DNA from: Pseudomonas yangonensis
Lineage (GTDB): Bacteria > Pseudomonadota > Gammaproteobacteria > Pseudomonadales > Pseudomonadaceae
DNA length: 64,000 nt
Reading direction: 5' to 3'
NCBI RefSeq assembly: GCF_009932725.1
Contig: NZ_BLJU01000005.1
Span: 434,001-498,000 of the forward strand
Translations under genes and position numbers: made by a program
The notes under the pieces: generated by a model
Database searches by the model: none
The model's input: the letters and a program-made list of their open reading frames with translations, nothing else
Told to the model about the DNA's origin: nothing
Shown: one piece after another, positions 44,042 through 53,033 of the stretch
Numbering within the stretch: position 1 is the stretch's first letter
Layout: each line of letters starts with the position of its first letter

Positions 44042-44536
44042 ATGCCCGAACAGATTCACGCCCGAGTCGAAGCCTGCTATCAACAGGCGGAAGCTTTTTT
44101 CAAGCAACGCTTCGCCCGCCCCGAGATCAGCTTCAAGTTGCGTGGTCAGAAGGCGGGTGTCGCGCATCTGACGGAAAACAAGCTGCGCTTCAACCTGCAG
44201 CTGTACCGCGACAACCACGAAGATTTCCTGCGCCAGACGGTACCCCACGAAGTTGCACACATGATCGCCCACCAGTTGTTCGGCCCGCGCATACAGCCGC
44301 ACGGCGAGGAATGGCAGCTGATCATGCGCGGCGTCTACGAACTCCCGCCGCATCGTTGCCACAGCTACGAGGTCGAACGGCGCAAGGTTGCCCGCTTCAT
44401 CTATCGCTGCAGCTGCGTGGATGGCGAGTTTCCCTTCTCCGCTCAGCGTCATGCGCTGGTGGCCAAGGGGCGCCGTTACTACTGCAGACGCTGCAAGGCG
44501 ACCCTGCATTTCACCGGCGAGCATCGCCAGGAATGA
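44042..44536 (+). CDS. sprT: SprT family zinc metalloprotease
   Basis: A 164-residue protein with the zinc motif HEVAH at 69-73 and a C-terminal zinc ribbon (C123, C125, C148, C151). It is the bacterial relative of the eukaryotic SPRTN protease; its role in bacteria is not well defined. A CATAAT -10-like element lies about 30 bases upstream. It converges with the LprI-like gene. Confidence 0.93.
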   Translation: MPEQIHARVEACYQQAEAFFKQRFARPEISFKLRGQKAGVAHLTENKLRFNLQLYRDNHEDFLRQTVPHEVAHMIAHQLFGPRIQPHGEEWQLIMRGVYELPPHRCHSYEVERRKVARFIYRCSCVDGEFPFSAQRHALVAKGRRYYCRRCKATLHFTGEHRQE

Positions 44537-44564
44537 TCGGGCGCCAGCGCACCGACAGCGAACT

Positions 44565-44972
44565 CTACTCTTCGAATGTTTTCAGCCACTCGGTACGCGC
44601 ACGCGCCTGCTGCGCATGGCACTCCGACTCCCAGAATCCGGTCCAGGGAGAGCCTTGCACGCGGTTGCGGGCGTACAGGCTGCAATCCTGCTCGCGCAGC
44701 TTGATCCATAGCCGCTGGGCATCGCGCAGCTCCGTGGCGAGCGCCGGCTCATACGCTTTGAGCGAGGCCATCACACGGTCGTAGGTGCCTTGCAGCTCCT
44801 GCTCGGCAGCCTTCCACAGCGGCCCCTGACACATGAAGGCGGCCATGGCGCTACCCTGCTGGCAGGGATCCTCCGAATCCTCGGTAGCATGCAAAGGTGT
44901 CAGGGCGAAGACCAAGCCCAACGCCAGGATCAAGCCCGGGGCACCTGGCGCCCTCCCGGTGATTCCTTTCAT
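44565..44972 (-). CDS. LprI-like lysozyme inhibitor family protein (DUF1311)
   Basis: A 135-residue secreted protein with a signal peptide (about 1-29, ending LHA). The mature part is helical with conserved cysteines (DPCQQG, FMCQGP, QDCSLY, SECHAQQ) and the family phrase LRDAQRLWIKLREQDCS. Named after mycobacterial LprI, which inhibits lysozyme; activity here is not shown. GGAGCG lies 5-7 bases before the ATG. Confidence 0.87.
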   Translation of the reverse strand: MKGITGRAPGAPGLILALGLVFALTPLHATEDSEDPCQQGSAMAAFMCQGPLWKAAEQELQGTYDRVMASLKAYEPALATELRDAQRLWIKLREQDCSLYARNRVQGSPWTGFWESECHAQQARARTEWLKTFEE

Positions 44973-45027
44973 ATCAACGCTCCGCTGCGATAAAGGCGCC
45001 CATCCTAAGCGGGCGCCATCGCACGCT

Positions 45028-46209
45028 TCAACCGAACACCCGTGCCTCGCGCAGCGCAGCGATTCGCTCGGCGTCATACCCCAGCTCGGCCAGCACCTGC
45101 TCGGTATGCGCGCCAACTGCCGCGCCCACATGCCGGGGCGGCGGCAAGCCCTCGGAGAACTTCAGCGGGCAGGCCAGTTGCGCCTGGGCCGTCAAGCCTT
45201 CGCGCGGGACCTCGACGACCAGCTCACGCGCCTCGATCTGCGGATGCCGTACCGCTTCGGACAATGGCAGCATGGGCTCGACGCAGGCGTCCAGCGCGGC
45301 GAAAACCTCGCACCATTGCGCGAAATCGCGCTTCTCGAACTCGATTTCGATCTCGCGCTTCAGCGCGCGCTGATCCTCGGGCTTCGGCGACAGACCACGC
45401 GCCGCCAGCTCGGGCCGGCCAATGGCGGCGCAGAACTGCTGCATGAACTGCGGCTCCAGGCTGCCGACGGAGAACCAGCGACCATCGCGTGTGCGGTAGT
45501 AGTCATAGAAGCTGCCGCCATTGAGCGCCTGGTTTTCCATACCGGGTTCGACCCCACCGCCGAGATAACCTGCCCCAGCCATGCCATGCAGGCTGAAGGC
45601 GCAGTCGGTCATGCTCACGTCGACCTGCTGCCCCACACCGCTGACCTGGCGCTGCACCACGGCTGCGAGCAGGCCGATCACCCCATGCAGCGAGCCGCCA
45701 GCCAGATCCGCCAACTGCACGCCAAGCGGCAACGGGCCGCTGTCACGGCGCCCGGTATAGCTGGCGATGCCGGCCAACGCCAGATAGTTGATGTCATGCC
45801 CGGCGCGGTCACGGTACGGCCCGCTCTGACCGTAGCCGGTGATCGACACGTAGATCAGCCGTGGGTTGATCGCCTTGAGCGCCTCGTAGCCAACGCCCAG
45901 CTTGTCCATCACGCCGGGGCGGAACTGCTCGAGCACGATGTCGTACTCGCTCACCAGCTGCTTCACCACTTCCACGGCCTCGGGGCGCTTGAGGTCCAGG
46001 GCGATGCTGCGTTTGTTGCGGTTCAGATAGGCATGGCTGGTGGACGTTCCGCCATCATGCGGCGGCAGCACGCGCACCAGGTCCATACGCGTGGGCGACT
46101 CCACCCGCAGCACCTCGGCGCCCATATCGGCCAGCAGCAGCGAGGCGAACGGCCCCGGCAGCAGGGTGGAGAAGTCGAGAACCTTCAACGAAGACAGTGG
46201 GCCGCTCAT
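45028..46209 (-). CDS. CaiB/BaiF family CoA transferase (family III)
   Basis: A 393-residue class III CoA transferase. The likely catalytic Asp is D139 in RAGHDINYLALAG; YLNRNKRSIALDLK and the GYGQSGPY loop are conserved. It moves CoA between carboxylic acids. AGGAG lies 5 bases before the ATG. It lies 90 bases downstream of an acyl-CoA dehydrogenase gene on the same strand, so the pair may activate and oxidise one particular acid; which is not visible. Confidence 0.92.
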   Translation of the reverse strand: MSGPLSSLKVLDFSTLLPGPFASLLLADMGAEVLRVESPTRMDLVRVLPPHDGGTSTSHAYLNRNKRSIALDLKRPEAVEVVKQLVSEYDIVLEQFRPGVMDKLGVGYEALKAINPRLIYVSITGYGQSGPYRDRAGHDINYLALAGIASYTGRRDSGPLPLGVQLADLAGGSLHGVIGLLAAVVQRQVSGVGQQVDVSMTDCAFSLHGMAGAGYLGGGVEPGMENQALNGGSFYDYYRTRDGRWFSVGSLEPQFMQQFCAAIGRPELAARGLSPKPEDQRALKREIEIEFEKRDFAQWCEVFAALDACVEPMLPLSEAVRHPQIEARELVVEVPREGLTAQAQLACPLKFSEGLPPPRHVGAAVGAHTEQVLAELGYDAERIAALREARVFG

Positions 46210-46300
46210 GGCGTCTCCTGATAAGTGATCGGATGGCCCGCGACATGGGTGCATCTCTGGGCGCCCGCCGAGCCTATACGGTGATCGTACGCATACCGCC

Positions 46301-47440
46301 TCATAGTTTCATGCCGCGACTGATGATCTCCTTCATGATCTCCGAAGTGCCGGCAAAGATGCGCTGGATGCGTGCATTCGCGTACATCTTGCAGATCGGG
46401 TACTCCCACATGTAGCCCCAGCCGCCATGCAGTTGCACGCCCTCGTCCACTACCTTGCCGAGCAGTTCGGTGGTGAACAGCTTGGCCTCGGCGGCCACTT
46501 CCGGAGTGAGCTTCCTCTGGTTGTGATCCATCACGCAGCGGTCGGTAAAGACCTGCGCCACGTCGATCTGTGTGCGCATCTCGGCCAGCTTGAAGCGGGT
46601 GTTCTGAAAGTGCGCCACAGGGCGGCCGAAGGCCTGGCGTTCTCTGACGTAATCGATGGTGGTCTGCAGGGCCGCCTCGGCACCGGCCACCGCGCCGCAG
46701 GCGTTGGTCAGACGCTCCTGGGCAAGCATGTTCATCAGGTAGAAGAAGCCGCCCTTGGCATCGCCCAGGAGGTTTTCCTTCGGCACCCTGACGTCATTGA
46801 AGAACAGCTCGGCGGTGTCTTGGCTGTGCATGCCGAGTTTCTTCAGTTTCTTGCCGCGCTCAAAACCCGGCATGCCGCGCTCGACCAGAAACAGGCCCAT
46901 GGCGTGCTTGTTGGCCGGGTCGGTCTTGGCCGCGACGATCACCAGATCGGCCAAATAGCCGTTGGAGATGAACACCTTGGAGCCGTTGAGCAGCCAGTGG
47001 TCGCCCTTGTCCACGGCCGCGGTGCGCATGCCGGCCAGATCGGAACCGGCCGACGGCTCGGTCATGGCTACGGCAAGGATGGTCTCGCCACGGATGATGC
47101 CGGGCAGCCAGCGCGTCTTCTGCTCCGCACTGCCGTACTCGGCGATATAGGGCCCGCACAGCGCCGAGTGCAGCGGGATCATGAAGCCCGGCTCGTTGAT
47201 CCGCGCCAGCTCCTCGCACATGATCTGCTCGTAGCGAAAATCCCTGAGCCCAGCGCCGCCGTACTCCTCATCCGCCCAGGGCAGCAGAAAACCCATCTCG
47301 CCAGCCTTGCACCACACGCTGCGGTCGACCACGCCGGCCTCCTCCCAGGCCTCCTGATGCGGGACCACCTCCTTGTCGAGAAATGCAGCGAAGGCATCGC
47401 GGAACAGGTTGTGCTCGGTATCGAAATGGTTGCGTTGCAT
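46301..47440 (-). CDS. Acyl-CoA dehydrogenase (LCAD/isovaleryl-type active site)
   Basis: A 379-residue FAD enzyme. The C-terminal FAGTSEIM has Ala where MCAD-type enzymes have the catalytic Glu (YEGTS); instead E242 in LAQERLTNA stands at the position used by long-chain and isovaleryl-CoA dehydrogenases. AMTEPSAGSD and the RQAFGRPVAHFQ FAD segment are conserved. A AGGATC site lies before the ATG. Divergent AraC regulator upstream; CoA transferase downstream. Confidence 0.93.
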   Translation of the reverse strand: MQRNHFDTEHNLFRDAFAAFLDKEVVPHQEAWEEAGVVDRSVWCKAGEMGFLLPWADEEYGGAGLRDFRYEQIMCEELARINEPGFMIPLHSALCGPYIAEYGSAEQKTRWLPGIIRGETILAVAMTEPSAGSDLAGMRTAAVDKGDHWLLNGSKVFISNGYLADLVIVAAKTDPANKHAMGLFLVERGMPGFERGKKLKKLGMHSQDTAELFFNDVRVPKENLLGDAKGGFFYLMNMLAQERLTNACGAVAGAEAALQTTIDYVRERQAFGRPVAHFQNTRFKLAEMRTQIDVAQVFTDRCVMDHNQRKLTPEVAAEAKLFTTELLGKVVDEGVQLHGGWGYMWEYPICKMYANARIQRIFAGTSEIMKEIISRGMKL

Positions 47441-47501
47441 GGGGCAGATCCTGCGCTGTTGTTATGCCCCCGAGGTTACGGGCCACCCCGCACGCCCTCA
47501 A

Positions 47502-47540
47502 TGACCCATGCGCTCAGCGTCGCTTGACCCAATCGCTCGG
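47502..47540. promoter_or_regulatory. Direct repeat in the acyl-CoA dehydrogenase/AraC promoter region
   Basis: TGACCCATGCGCTCAG and TGACCCAATCGCTCGG match at 13 of 16 positions, starts 23 bases apart, head to tail. This is the kind of site bound by AraC-family regulators. Confidence 0.5.
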
Positions 47541-47604
47541 CTGGCTTGCTCTGCCCGAGAGCAGCTGACTACCATCGGCCACCCTCGATAGCGGAAGCCC
47601 ATGC

Positions 47605-48603
47605 ATGCGCGAACGCACCATTGCCAGCCATTTCGTCCGCGCTGCCCTGCGCGGTGCCGACCGTCGCGGCCTGGCCTGCGAGGCGATTCTGCGTCAGGCC
47701 GGTATACAGAGTGCCGTGCTCGTCGAGCCACGTGCGCGCATCGCTCCCGAGCAGTTCGCCCGGCTGATGCAACTGCTATGGGAAGCGCTGGATGACGAAT
47801 ACCTGGGCTTCGGCCGCCAGCCGAGCAAACGCGGCACCTTCGCCATGATGGGCCACGCCATCATCCACTGCCGCAGCCTGGAAAAGGCCCTGAGCCGTGG
47901 CGCGATGTTCTACGGCCTGTTTCCCGACGCCCCAGGCATCAGGCTGCAACGCGAAGGCGACCGGGCACGGCTGAGCGTGGACGACAGCACGCTCTGGGAT
48001 CCGGATCATTTTCTCGTGGAAAGCCTGCTGGTGATCTGGCATCGCCTCGGCAGTTGGCTGATCGGCCAGCGCATCCGCCTGGAAGAGGCCACCTTTGCCT
48101 ACCCTGAACCCGCGCACGCTGCCGAATATGAACTGCTGTTCCCCTGCAGCCGCCGCTTCGGCGCCGGACACACCAGCCTGCAGTTCCACGCCCGTTACCT
48201 GGCCATGCCGCTACTACAGGACGAACGCACCCTCAAGCTGTTTCTCCAGCACTCCCCCGCCGACCTGCTGGCCCGCCCCGACGGCGGCGACAGCCTGATC
48301 AGCCAGATTCGCCGCCTGCTCGGCCGCGACTGCCGCACCTGGCCCGACCTGGAACAGGTCGCCCAGCAACTGCACACCAGCCCGCAAACCCTGCGCCGCC
48401 ATCTGCGCGAAGAAGGCACCAGCTTTCAGGAACTCAAGGACCACCTGCGCCGCGACCTGGCCATCTACCACCTGGGCCGCGACGAACTGGCGATTCAAGA
48501 CATCGCCGAACAACTCGGTTTTTCCGAGCCATCGGCCTTTCACCGGGCGTTCAAGAAGTGGACGGGGCTGACGCCGGGGGCTTACCGGATGCAGGAAGGC
48601 TGA
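47605..48603 (+). CDS. AraC family transcriptional regulator
   Basis: A 332-residue regulator with the same domain plan as the one at 27952: arabinose-bd type N-domain (about 20-205) and C-terminal double HTH (WPDLEQVAQQLHTSPQTLRRHL and IAEQLGFSEPSAFHRAFKKW). It is divergent from the acyl-CoA dehydrogenase and most likely controls it. Two ATGs four bases apart exist; the second (47605) is in this frame, with GGA about 10 bases upstream. Confidence 0.92.
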   Translation: MRERTIASHFVRAALRGADRRGLACEAILRQAGIQSAVLVEPRARIAPEQFARLMQLLWEALDDEYLGFGRQPSKRGTFAMMGHAIIHCRSLEKALSRGAMFYGLFPDAPGIRLQREGDRARLSVDDSTLWDPDHFLVESLLVIWHRLGSWLIGQRIRLEEATFAYPEPAHAAEYELLFPCSRRFGAGHTSLQFHARYLAMPLLQDERTLKLFLQHSPADLLARPDGGDSLISQIRRLLGRDCRTWPDLEQVAQQLHTSPQTLRRHLREEGTSFQELKDHLRRDLAIYHLGRDELAIQDIAEQLGFSEPSAFHRAFKKWTGLTPGAYRMQEG

Positions 48604-48707
48604 CACCGTCGGCCTGCCATATATGGAAACATTTGCATTGGCGCCCAGGTCAGCTATGCCCTAAATATTAAATCGATGACGCCAACTTCCGGCAAAGGCC
48701 TGCCACC

Positions 48708-50018
48708 ATGTTCAACACCCGATTGAAGCAAGAGCTCAAGGCTCTGCGCGAAGAGCTGTCGCTGTTCCAGCAGGTGCGCGCCAGCCTTGACGATGAAATG
48801 ATCGCCATGACCCTCGATCCACAGGGTCGCATCGACAAGGTCAACGCTAACTTCGAGAACGAAATGCACTACCGTGCCGAGCAGCTTCGCGGCCGCCCGC
48901 TGCTGGATCTGATACCGGAACAGGTGCGCAACCTAGACTTTCATCATCGCGTTCGCCACGCGCTCGAACGCGGCGAACATCTGGCCGGCATCATTCGCCT
49001 CAAGCGCGGTGATGGCGAGGAAGCCTGGCTACGCTCCATCCTGCAGCCAGCGCGTAACAGCGAGGGCCAGATTCAGTTCTTTTCCATCTATGCCAGCGAT
49101 CTGACACGCACCATCGTCGCGTCACGTGAGCATGAAAACCTGGTCAAAGCGCTGCAGCGTTCGACCGCGGTGATCGAATTCACCCCCAACGGCGAGATTC
49201 TCACCGCCAACAAGCCCTTCCTCGACTCCATGGGCTACAACCTGGCACAGATACAGGGCAAGCATCACCGCATGTTCTGTGACCCGGCAGTGGCCAATTC
49301 GGCCGAATACCAGCACTTCTGGGATCAGCTGCGGCGCGGCGAATTCGCTGCCGGACGCTTCAAGCGCGTCGATGCCTACGGCCACGAAGTCTGGCTGGAG
49401 GCGTCCTACAACCCGGTCACCGACGCCCAGGGCAACCTCTACAAGGTGGTGAAATTCGCCACCATCATCACCGATCAGGTCAATCGTGAGCGCGCCGTGG
49501 CCGATGCGGCCAGCATTGCCTTCGAAACCTCGAAAGATACCGACAACAGTGCCAAGAGCGGATCGGCGGTGGTACAGCAGATGCTCGACGCCATGCGTGA
49601 ACTCTCGGCGCGCATGCAGGAGGCCGCGCAAGGCATCGAAGCGCTGGACAAGCAGTCGCAGATCATTGGTTCCATCGTCAAGAACATCAGCAGCATTGCC
49701 GACCAGACCAACCTGCTCGCCCTCAATGCCGCCATCGAAGCGGCACGTGCAGGCGAGCAGGGCCGAGGGTTCGCCGTGGTGGCTGACGAGGTTCGCCAGC
49801 TGGCTTCCCGCACCAGCGCAGCGACCGAAGAAATTACCCAGGTGGTCGGACAGAACCAGCAGCTGGCCGAGCGCGCGGTTGGCCTGATCGACCGAGGCAG
49901 AACCCAGGCCGAGCGCGGCCTGGAGCTTTCAGCCCAGGCCGGCCAGGTGATAGCGGAAATTCAGGACGGTGCCAAGCACGTGGTCAGTGCGGTGGAACGC
50001 TTCGCGACACAACTGTAG
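48708..50018 (+). CDS. Soluble PAS-PAS methyl-accepting chemotaxis protein (BdlA/Aer-like)
   Basis: A 436-residue signalling protein with no transmembrane helix. An N-terminal coiled stretch is followed by two PAS domains (about 22-130 and 140-255) and a chemoreceptor signalling domain (about 290-430) with the hairpin core [20 protein letters not shown]. Such soluble receptors include BdlA, which controls biofilm dispersal in P. aeruginosa, and Aer-2-type redox sensors. Whether the PAS domains bind haem or flavin cannot be decided. No che genes are nearby. Confidence 0.9.
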   Translation: MFNTRLKQELKALREELSLFQQVRASLDDEMIAMTLDPQGRIDKVNANFENEMHYRAEQLRGRPLLDLIPEQVRNLDFHHRVRHALERGEHLAGIIRLKRGDGEEAWLRSILQPARNSEGQIQFFSIYASDLTRTIVASREHENLVKALQRSTAVIEFTPNGEILTANKPFLDSMGYNLAQIQGKHHRMFCDPAVANSAEYQHFWDQLRRGEFAAGRFKRVDAYGHEVWLEASYNPVTDAQGNLYKVVKFATIITDQVNRERAVADAASIAFETSKDTDNSAKSGSAVVQQMLDAMRELSARMQEAAQGIEALDKQSQIIGSIVKNISSIADQTNLLALNAAIEAARAGEQGRGFAVVADEVRQLASRTSAATEEITQVVGQNQQLAERAVGLIDRGRTQAERGLELSAQAGQVIAEIQDGAKHVVSAVERFATQL

Positions 50019-50189
50019 TGAATGCGCTGGATCGCGGATCGTTCCCGGCTCCGCGTGAGAGCGCCGCCTTCGACGCTCCGCCTCCAGCAAAAGGCTGCTG
50101 CATTTCGAAAACCAGTAGCGACGCAGAGCGTGGCAGGACTGCTAGGACGCAGGCGCGTGGGAACTATCGCATCCCCGCATCGACACGAC

Positions 50190-51572
50190 TCAGTCGTACA
50201 GGCGCACCCTGAAGCAGGCACCGCCCAGCTCCGAGTCCTCCAGGCTCAACTCGCCGTCGTAGCTCTCGATGATGTCCTCCACCACAGCCAGGCCGATGCC
50301 CTGTCCGGGATTCTGTATGTCCAGCCGCTCGCCGCGCTGCAATACCCGCGCACGCTGGTGCTGCGGCACGCCGGGGCCGTCATCTTCGATGGTGAGCAGG
50401 CAGCCACCGGCCAGTGGCTGCAACCTGACGCGTACGCGATGCAGGCACAGACGGTAGGCGTTCTCCAGCAGGTTACCGAGCAGCTCCATCAGCGCGCCAC
50501 GTTCCATGGTGATCTGACTGTTCTCTGGCACTTCCAGCGTCGCTTCGACACGCTTGTCGCGGTAGACCTTGTCCAGCGAGCGGCACAAGCCATCGAGCAG
50601 TGGCCAGACCTGCTCGCGATGGCGCACCAGGCCGCTGCGTCTCAGGCTGGCGCGCTGCAGTTGATAGCCGACCTGCTGGCTCATGCGCTCGATCTGCGCC
50701 TGCATCAGCTGCGCCTGATCACGATTCTCAGGCTGAACGGCAATGGTTTCACCGATACCCTGGAGCACGCTGAGTGGTGTTTTCAGGCTGTGGGCGAGGT
50801 CTTCCAGCGAATCGCGATAACGCTCGCGCTGACGCCGCTCGCTGTCGAGCAGGCGATTGAGGGAGTTGGTCAGGCGCAGCAGCTCACGCGGGTGTTCATC
50901 ACTCAAACGCTGACGGGTGCCCGCTTCCACGCCATCGAGTTCGTCGCTGAGACCGCGCAGGCTGCGAAAGCCCCAGGTCAGGCCGAACCAGAGCAGGCCC
51001 AACAACACCAGCAATGCGATGCCCAGCCACAGCCGCAACTGCCAGGCGAAGCCATTGAACAGGCCCTGGTACTCGCGCGTCGACTGCATGGTCACTATGC
51101 TCAGCGCGGTCTGGTCGCCACGCAACAGATCCACCTCGATGTCATAGACGAAGTATTCCTGGCCATTCTCGTCGCGAATACGCACGAACTCGTGGCCGCG
51201 ACCATCGTAGCGCGGCAGGTAACGTACCAGCTCGTCGATGGAAGACCGTGAACGCCAGATCAGCTGCCCGTCGCGATCGAAGATGAAGCCCAGCAGGTGT
51301 GAGTCGAGGTTGTCGAATTCTTCGTCCGGCATCTTGTCCGGCATGTGCAGCTGGCCGTTGTGAATACGCGCGGCGGAGATCAGCGCGGCAGCGTCGGAAG
51401 CCAGACGCTTCTCCACCGTCTGCTCCAGGGCCATAAGAAAGACGCCCTGCAGGACGGGCATCAATAACAACATGAACAACATCGCCAGCGCCGCACTGGC
51501 CAGCATCAGGCGCAGGCGCAGGGAGCCGAAGCGAATGCGCAGCTTGCGTATGAAGACGCGCGCGCGCCTCAC
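50190..51572 (-). CDS. phoQ: Sensor histidine kinase PhoQ
   Basis: A 460-residue inner-membrane kinase that senses low Mg2+, cationic peptides and polyamines. Two transmembrane helices (about 22-46 and 180-202) flank a PAS-like periplasmic domain with the acidic patch PDKMPDEEFDNLD that binds divalent cations and the membrane. H261 in DLAHSLKTPL is the phosphorylated residue; the ATP-binding boxes NLLENAYR, EDDGPGV and GQGIGLAVV follow. The start is GTG overlapping the phoP stop (GTGA), so translation is coupled. Third gene of oprH-phoP-phoQ. Confidence 0.96.
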   Translation of the reverse strand: MRRARVFIRKLRIRFGSLRLRLMLASAALAMLFMLLLMPVLQGVFLMALEQTVEKRLASDAAALISAARIHNGQLHMPDKMPDEEFDNLDSHLLGFIFDRDGQLIWRSRSSIDELVRYLPRYDGRGHEFVRIRDENGQEYFVYDIEVDLLRGDQTALSIVTMQSTREYQGLFNGFAWQLRLWLGIALLVLLGLLWFGLTWGFRSLRGLSDELDGVEAGTRQRLSDEHPRELLRLTNSLNRLLDSERRQRERYRDSLEDLAHSLKTPLSVLQGIGETIAVQPENRDQAQLMQAQIERMSQQVGYQLQRASLRRSGLVRHREQVWPLLDGLCRSLDKVYRDKRVEATLEVPENSQITMERGALMELLGNLLENAYRLCLHRVRVRLQPLAGGCLLTIEDDGPGVPQHQRARVLQRGERLDIQNPGQGIGLAVVEDIIESYDGELSLEDSELGGACFRVRLYD

Positions 51573-52246
51573 TTGCAGCGCTCGTTGAACATGTAGCCCT
51601 GTCCGCGCACGGTTTCAATCAATTTTCCGCCCAGCACGGCTTCGAGCTTGCGCCGCAGGCGACCGACCAGAACTTCGATGACATTGGGATCACGGTCGTC
51701 ATCACCCGGGTAGAGCTGCTCCATCAGACGCTCCTTGGCTACGACCTGCTGGTGGTGCAGCATGAGGTACTCGAGGATGCGGTACTCGTAGGCCGTCAAT
51801 TGCAGGGACTGCTCGTCCACCGAGGCCTGTTTGCGATTGAGGTCCAGCACCAGCGAGCCGGCCTCGATGGTCGATTTGGTGAACCCGGAAGAGCGGCGCA
51901 GCAAAGCATTGAGGCGCGCCTCCAGCTCTTCGAACTGGAAGGGTTTGACCACGTAATCATCCGCACCGCAGGAAAGCCCCTCGACCTTGTCCTGCCAGTT
52001 GCCACGCGCAGTGAGTATCAGGATCGGAAAGTTCTTGTCCTGGCTGCGCAACTGACGGATCAGATCGATACCGCTCATGCCCGGCAAACCAAGATCGACC
52101 AGGGCCAGGTCATGATTGAAGGACTCAGCTCGATACAGCGCCTCTTCGGCAGTGCGCACGGCATCCACAACATGCCCGTTTTCACTGAGGCGAGTGAACA
52201 GATGATGACGCAGCAGCGCCTCATCCTCCACCACCAGCAATTTCAT
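51569..52246 (-). CDS. phoP: Response regulator PhoP
   Basis: A 225-residue OmpR-family regulator: receiver domain with D51 in ALVDLGLPG and a C-terminal winged helix (RDPNVIEVLVGRLRRKLE). With PhoQ it controls Mg2+ limitation and polymyxin-resistance genes and its own operon. It lies 69 bases downstream of oprH, with a hairpin between. Confidence 0.96.
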   Translation of the reverse strand: MKLLVVEDEALLRHHLFTRLSENGHVVDAVRTAEEALYRAESFNHDLALVDLGLPGMSGIDLIRQLRSQDKNFPILILTARGNWQDKVEGLSCGADDYVVKPFQFEELEARLNALLRRSSGFTKSTIEAGSLVLDLNRKQASVDEQSLQLTAYEYRILEYLMLHHQQVVAKERLMEQLYPGDDDRDPNVIEVLVGRLRRKLEAVLGGKLIETVRGQGYMFNERCK

Positions 52247-52275
52247 GGGACGTCCCCCTTTTTTCAGTTATACGA

Positions 52276-52297
52276 AGGCCGGGCATAAGCCCGGCCT
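52276..52297 (-). terminator. Intercistronic hairpin between oprH and phoP
   Basis: Perfect 9-base stem AGGCCGGGC / GCCCGGCCT, loop of 4, about 20 bases after the oprH stop. The T-run is weak (TTCGTATAAC), so it likely stops only part of transcription or protects the oprH message. Confidence 0.7.
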
Positions 52298-52315
52298 GGT
52301 GACGCTATGCCATCA

Positions 52316-52921
52316 TTAGAAGGCGAAGTTGGCACCGAGGTACAGCAGGGAACTGCTATGCAGGTCCAGCGACCCGGCTTTGCCTGCTCCATGCGGCGCC
52401 ATTTCGGTGCTGGCGTTGGTACGCAGATAACGATAGCCGGCTTCGATCGAGGTATTGCTGTTCAGTTCCTGAAGGATACCGGCCTGCAGGCCTGCAGCAA
52501 ATCCGATGTCGCTGTCGCGGGAGAAGCCACGGCTCTCCTGCTCGAGCTTGACCAGGCCACCGGTCACACCACCGAACAGCTTGGTGTTGTTGTCACCCAG
52601 CGGTACGAACATGTCGTAGCTGCCGAGCAGATTCTGCTGGCGCAGTTTGTAGCCATTGTGGCTGTCGGAGACGTTCTCGTAGGTCGCGTAGTAGCGGCTA
52701 TCGGCAGTCTTCTGACCGGCACGGATGCCCCAGGTCCCCTCGCCATTGATCACCTTGTCCAGCTTGGGATTGCCGAGGTTGGCATTCAGCGCATTGGACT
52801 TCTGGATATTGTTGTCGGTCTGCCCCCAGGTCAGGCCGACAAAGTTGTCGTTGGCCTGGGCAGCGGTTGCGCCCAGGGCCAGGCAGGTAGCCAGTGCGAT
52901 ACGGTTCAGGGTGATTTTCAT
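52316..52921 (-). CDS. oprH: Outer-membrane protein OprH
   Basis: A 201-residue small beta-barrel that binds and stabilises lipopolysaccharide when Mg2+ is scarce. Signal peptide about 1-23 (ending AQA); the mature part matches P. aeruginosa OprH closely from memory (DNFVGLTWGQT, GTWGIRAGQ, GYRYLRTNASTEM) and ends with aromatic Phe (GANFAF). AGGAA lies 7 bases before the ATG; in-frame codons upstream give non-OprH sequence. First gene of oprH-phoP-phoQ. Confidence 0.97.
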   Translation of the reverse strand: MKITLNRIALATCLALGATAAQANDNFVGLTWGQTDNNIQKSNALNANLGNPKLDKVINGEGTWGIRAGQKTADSRYYATYENVSDSHNGYKLRQQNLLGSYDMFVPLGDNNTKLFGGVTGGLVKLEQESRGFSRDSDIGFAAGLQAGILQELNSNTSIEAGYRYLRTNASTEMAPHGAGKAGSLDLHSSSLLYLGANFAF

Positions 52922-52981
52922 CGAATCGTTCCTCTCGTTGCAGTTTTGATCAACTCGGCAACAAGTCTGCAAGAAGACTAC

Positions 52982-53019
52982 TGAATCCCCGCTGAACCCT
53001 CCTTGAACCTGCACTGAAC
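52982..53019 (-). promoter_or_regulatory. Four phased repeats (GTTCA every 11 bp), probable PhoP operator
   Basis: On the minus strand ATTCA once and GTTCA three times occur exactly every 11 bases (plus-strand TGAAT/TGAAC at 52982, 52993, 53004, 53015). OmpR-family regulators bind such direct repeats as dimers. The array ends 60 bases before the oprH start codon. Confidence 0.7.
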
Positions 53020-53033
53020 GAGCGACAAACAGC

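Noticed and set aside
50019..50189. A small gene between the chemoreceptor and phoQ
   Set aside because: Open frames exist on both strands but without start signals or coding character; I treat it as plain intergenic DNA.
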